21,024 nucleotides of DNA from Verrucomicrobia bacterium UBA1731 (lineage in GTDB: Bacteria > Verrucomicrobiota > Kiritimatiellia > RFP12 > UBA1067): positions 1-21,024 of the forward strand of contig DCIH01000004.1 in NCBI GenBank assembly GCA_002317575.1, read 5' to 3'. Position 1 is the first letter of the stretch; each line of letters starts with the position of its first letter. The notes beneath the pieces were generated by a model. That model was not told where the DNA came from, searched no databases, and saw only the letters and a program-made list of their open reading frames with translations. Made by a program: the position numbers and the translations under genes. Positions 19,556 to 21,024 of the stretch are shown piece by piece.

Positions 19556-19922
19556 ACGCTGTCGCAGGGGCGTTCACTGGGAGATAGAGCCATTCCGCGA
19601 ACGAGACGGCGCGCTGGCCGTGCGCTTCCGCTTCGCGGTGGATGAGCGCCCACGCGGCGGCGGCGCTCTTGAAGTCGCCGTGCGCCGTGTAGTTCGTCCG
19701 CTGGCTTTCGTCGATGCGCGAGAGGTCTCGGTATAGCGCGAGGCGGGCGTTCGCCTTCTCGAGGAGGGAGCGGTACGTTTCGGCGAGTTCGGCGAACCGC
19801 TCGCGCTCGTCGAAGATGGCGGCGAGGTCGTTTCGGACGTAGTCCGTGAATTACTTTTGCACGAACACGCGGTCGCTGAGTTCCGCGTCCGTGTAGATTC
19901 TCTTGCGTTCCGTCGGTTGCAT
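19554..19922 (-). pseudogene. Small gene interrupted by an in-frame TAA (122 codons)
   Basis: ATG 19922 follows GGGAGGGAACGC and reads MQPTERKRIYTDAELSDRVF-VQK, then TAA at 19851-19853. The same frame continues for 98 codons (FTDYVRNDLAAIFDERERFA onward) to TGA at 19554. Composition and codon use are normal on both sides, and no Met with a ribosome site lies just after the stop, so one intact ancestral gene is likely (CAA to TAA would fit VQKQF). The protein would be helical and charged, with a final FAEWLYLPVN segment. Family not recognised. Confidence 0.65.
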
Positions 19923-19940
19923 TGCGTTCCCTCCCATTGC

Positions 19941-19961
19941 TCTTTAGCCGATGCTGTCAAA
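19941..19961 (-). repeat. Leader element copy, before the broken 122-codon gene
   Basis: Minus strand TTTGACA-N4-CGGCTAAAGA, 39 nt before the ATG at 19922. The TGA would be the stop of the methyltransferase gene if its G8 tract were one base shorter. Confidence 0.55.
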
Positions 19962-20008
19962 CGGAGACCGACATTTCGGATTCGTCGAACAGATCGAGTT
20001 GCTGTGGT

Positions 20009-20698
20009 CTATTGACTCCCCCCCCGTCCAAGTAAAAAGTCGCATATGAAGTTCCTCGCGTAGTCAGGCGAAATCATGGATCGCTCTTCACTGCATATCC
20101 CGCTTTTGCTCGATCCTTTTGCAAAGTGTCCGTTAGGATGAGCTTCTCGGCTCTTGCTGTGTAAGAGGAAGTATTTTCTGTTTTCTTCCGGCGTTTGTTG
20201 AAGAGTTGATGCGTGCATTGGTTCGCAGTTGAAGAACCAGTACGCAGTCGGCTTCACGAATGCGTCTCCCCTGCTTGTTCTGTCGTTGTCGACGACGCTT
20301 GGTGGCTTGATGAAGTTTCCCTTGAGGTATGTGTTCGTCGTGTACGGGTTTTCGACAACGAGGCGTATTCCACGGCGAATGCAAACAAAGCACATCTTGA
20401 GAAGTAAGTCGAAGAAACGCTCGCGCTTCTTAACCCTCTCGAGGATGTATTCATCGCATCCGTCAAGCGTTTTGAACTTGTACTCGTAGTTTGCGAGTGT
20501 TATGTTGATTTGCGAGATTCCGCAAAAATGGATGCATGGAAAAAACGCCATCACGAAATCGTCCGGGGCGATGCGGTCGAGCAAACTTTGTCTTCCTGCG
20601 TACGCTTCTTCGATTTCGGAGAAGATGTCGACTTGGTTGTCTGTCTCTCCGAAGTTGTTTTGTATATCGTAGTCCTCTGCTGGAATGCCGAGAGACAT
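20009..20698 (-). CDS. C5-cytosine methyltransferase-like protein with frame breaks at both ends
   Basis: From ATG 20698 the frame gives 229 aa (MSLGIPAEDYDIQNNFGETD onward). The family signature begins earlier: LFEQSGTFKRAF, in the same frame back to about 20734, corresponds to the SAM-binding motif I. Motif IV is AFFPC (51-55) and motif VI is ENP (116-118). A conserved RSMISPDYARNFICDFLLG-type end is present. No target-recognition domain is evident. The natural start (ATG 20750, MKIS then L) is out of frame by a four-base insertion. At the 3' end a G8 tract (20018-20025) precedes an early TAG; with seven G the protein would end RPQQLDLFDESEMSVSV at 19957. The region is less GC-rich than its neighbours, suggesting acquisition. 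Confidence 0.75.
   Translation of the reverse strand: MSLGIPAEDYDIQNNFGETDNQVDIFSEIEEAYAGRQSLLDRIAPDDFVMAFFPCIHFCGISQINITLANYEYKFKTLDGCDEYILERVKKRERFFDLLLKMCFVCIRRGIRLVVENPYTTNTYLKGNFIKPPSVVDNDRTSRGDAFVKPTAYWFFNCEPMHASTLQQTPEENRKYFLLHSKSREAHPNGHFAKGSSKSGICSEERSMISPDYARNFICDFLLGRGGSQ
20018..20025 (-). repeat. G8 homopolymer in the methyltransferase gene
   Basis: Eight G on the coding strand, eight codons before the current stop counted from the tract's frame. Length change by one base switches between a short end (RGGSQ) and a longer natural-looking C-terminus. Confidence 0.7.
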
Positions 20699-20768
20699 GA
20701 ACGCTCTTTTGAACGTACCGCTCTGCTCAAACAGACAATGAGATTTTCATTTGATTTCCATGTTGGAC

Positions 20769-20789
20769 ACTCTTTCCGCGCTGGTCAAA
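20769..20789 (-). repeat. Leader element copy, before the methyltransferase
   Basis: Minus strand TTTGACC-N4-CGGAAAGAGT, 39 nt before ATG 20750. The TGA is the stop of the 22-codon frame at 20785-20853. Confidence 0.55.
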
Positions 20790-20853
20790 TCGCGAGGACG
20801 ATTTGGCGGCGGCGCTTCCACGCACGCCACCAAGCGATCCATCCGTGCATCAT
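20785..20853 (-). CDS. Possible 22-aa basic peptide
   Basis: ATG 20853 overlaps the stop of the upstream partial gene (ATGA). The frame encodes MMHGWIAWWRAWKRRRQIVL plus two residues and ends in the TGA of a leader element. Trp- and Arg-rich and very short; coupling to the upstream gene is the only support. Confidence 0.3.
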   Translation of the reverse strand: MMHGWIAWWRAWKRRRQIVLAI

Positions 20854-21024
20854 TTAACAACAATCTTTCCGGACTTCGAGACCGATAACACGCCCGATTT
20901 CTCGCGCATGATACCTCCGGGCTCCAGGATCGTTAACACGCCCGATATTTCGTGCGTGAACTTTCCGCATCCGCTCCCGTCGGTCTTTCGCTCCCACTTC
21001 ATCATTTCATATCCGCCGTCAAGC
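20850..21024 (-). CDS. C-terminal part of an unknown protein with a short internal repeat
   Basis: The gene enters from beyond the right edge and ends at TGA 20850. Visible residues include MMKWERKTDGSGCGKFTHEI, then two related units, SGVLTILEPGG and SGVLSVSKSGK, 16 residues apart. The two ATGs at the start of that stretch lack a good ribosome site, so the gene probably extends outside. Family not recognised. Confidence 0.5.
   Translation of the reverse strand, partial: LDGGYEMMKWERKTDGSGCGKFTHEISGVLTILEPGGIMREKSGVLSVSKSGKIVVK

Noticed and set aside
11961..19853. Genome-wide stop-codon reassignment
   Set aside because: Two different stop codons interrupt frames, while TGA and TAA both end clearly complete genes (terL, rusA, capsid, protease), so a changed code does not explain them.
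1..21024. CRISPR arrays, rRNA genes and insertion sequences
   Set aside because: No regularly spaced direct repeats, no rRNA-like stretches, and no transposase or IS ends were seen.

Overview
The window reads as part of a temperate tailed-phage genome from a GC-rich bacterium. Nearly every real gene is on the minus strand and transcribed right to left. Genes are tightly packed, many junctions are ATGA overlaps, and Shine-Dalgarno sites are strong, often followed by AACGC before the start. The host cannot be named from sequence alone. The codon style and head module would suit a gut-type Verrucomicrobiota/Lentisphaerota-like host, but that is a guess.

Layout, in transcription order from the right edge. 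(1) 21024-18564: a partial unknown gene, a C5-cytosine methyltransferase-like gene with signs of frameshifting at both ends, a small gene broken by an in-frame TAA, a DUF3127-type ssDNA-binding protein and a RusA-type Holliday junction resolvase. (2) 18461-16392: a cysteine-rich protein with a C-terminal helix-turn-helix, small unknown proteins and a small-terminase-like protein. (3) 16395-7392: a ParB/adenine-methylase fusion whose catalytic motif is degenerate, a HAD-type phosphatase, terminase large subunit, an unknown 325-aa protein, small genes (one interrupted by TGA), a Mu-type (DUF935) portal, a Mu gpI-like protease with a nested scaffold start, and the probable major capsid protein. 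(4) 7343-4548: terminators, small genes, a TPR glycosyltransferase, two small unknown proteins and a large U-tailed terminator. (5) 4520-2887: an attachment region carrying the 3' half of a tRNA-Gln(UUG) gene flanked by repeated arm-type sites, next to a tyrosine integrase. (6) 2860-45: a promoter followed by small accessory genes, some cysteine-rich, ending at a terminator.

Phage genes lie on both sides of the tRNA-Gln fragment, and one GC palindrome recurs on both sides. The att site is therefore best read as attP of an unintegrated (circular, virion or concatemeric) form rather than a prophage-host junction. No tail, lysis, or clear repressor gene is visible, so those must lie outside.

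The least explained signals are two repeat families in gene junctions: an element TTTGACC-N4-CGG on the coding strand (about ten copies, six overlapping the upstream stop codon), and a palindrome CGCGCGG-N4-CCGCGCG (four copies, one inside a promoter spacer).
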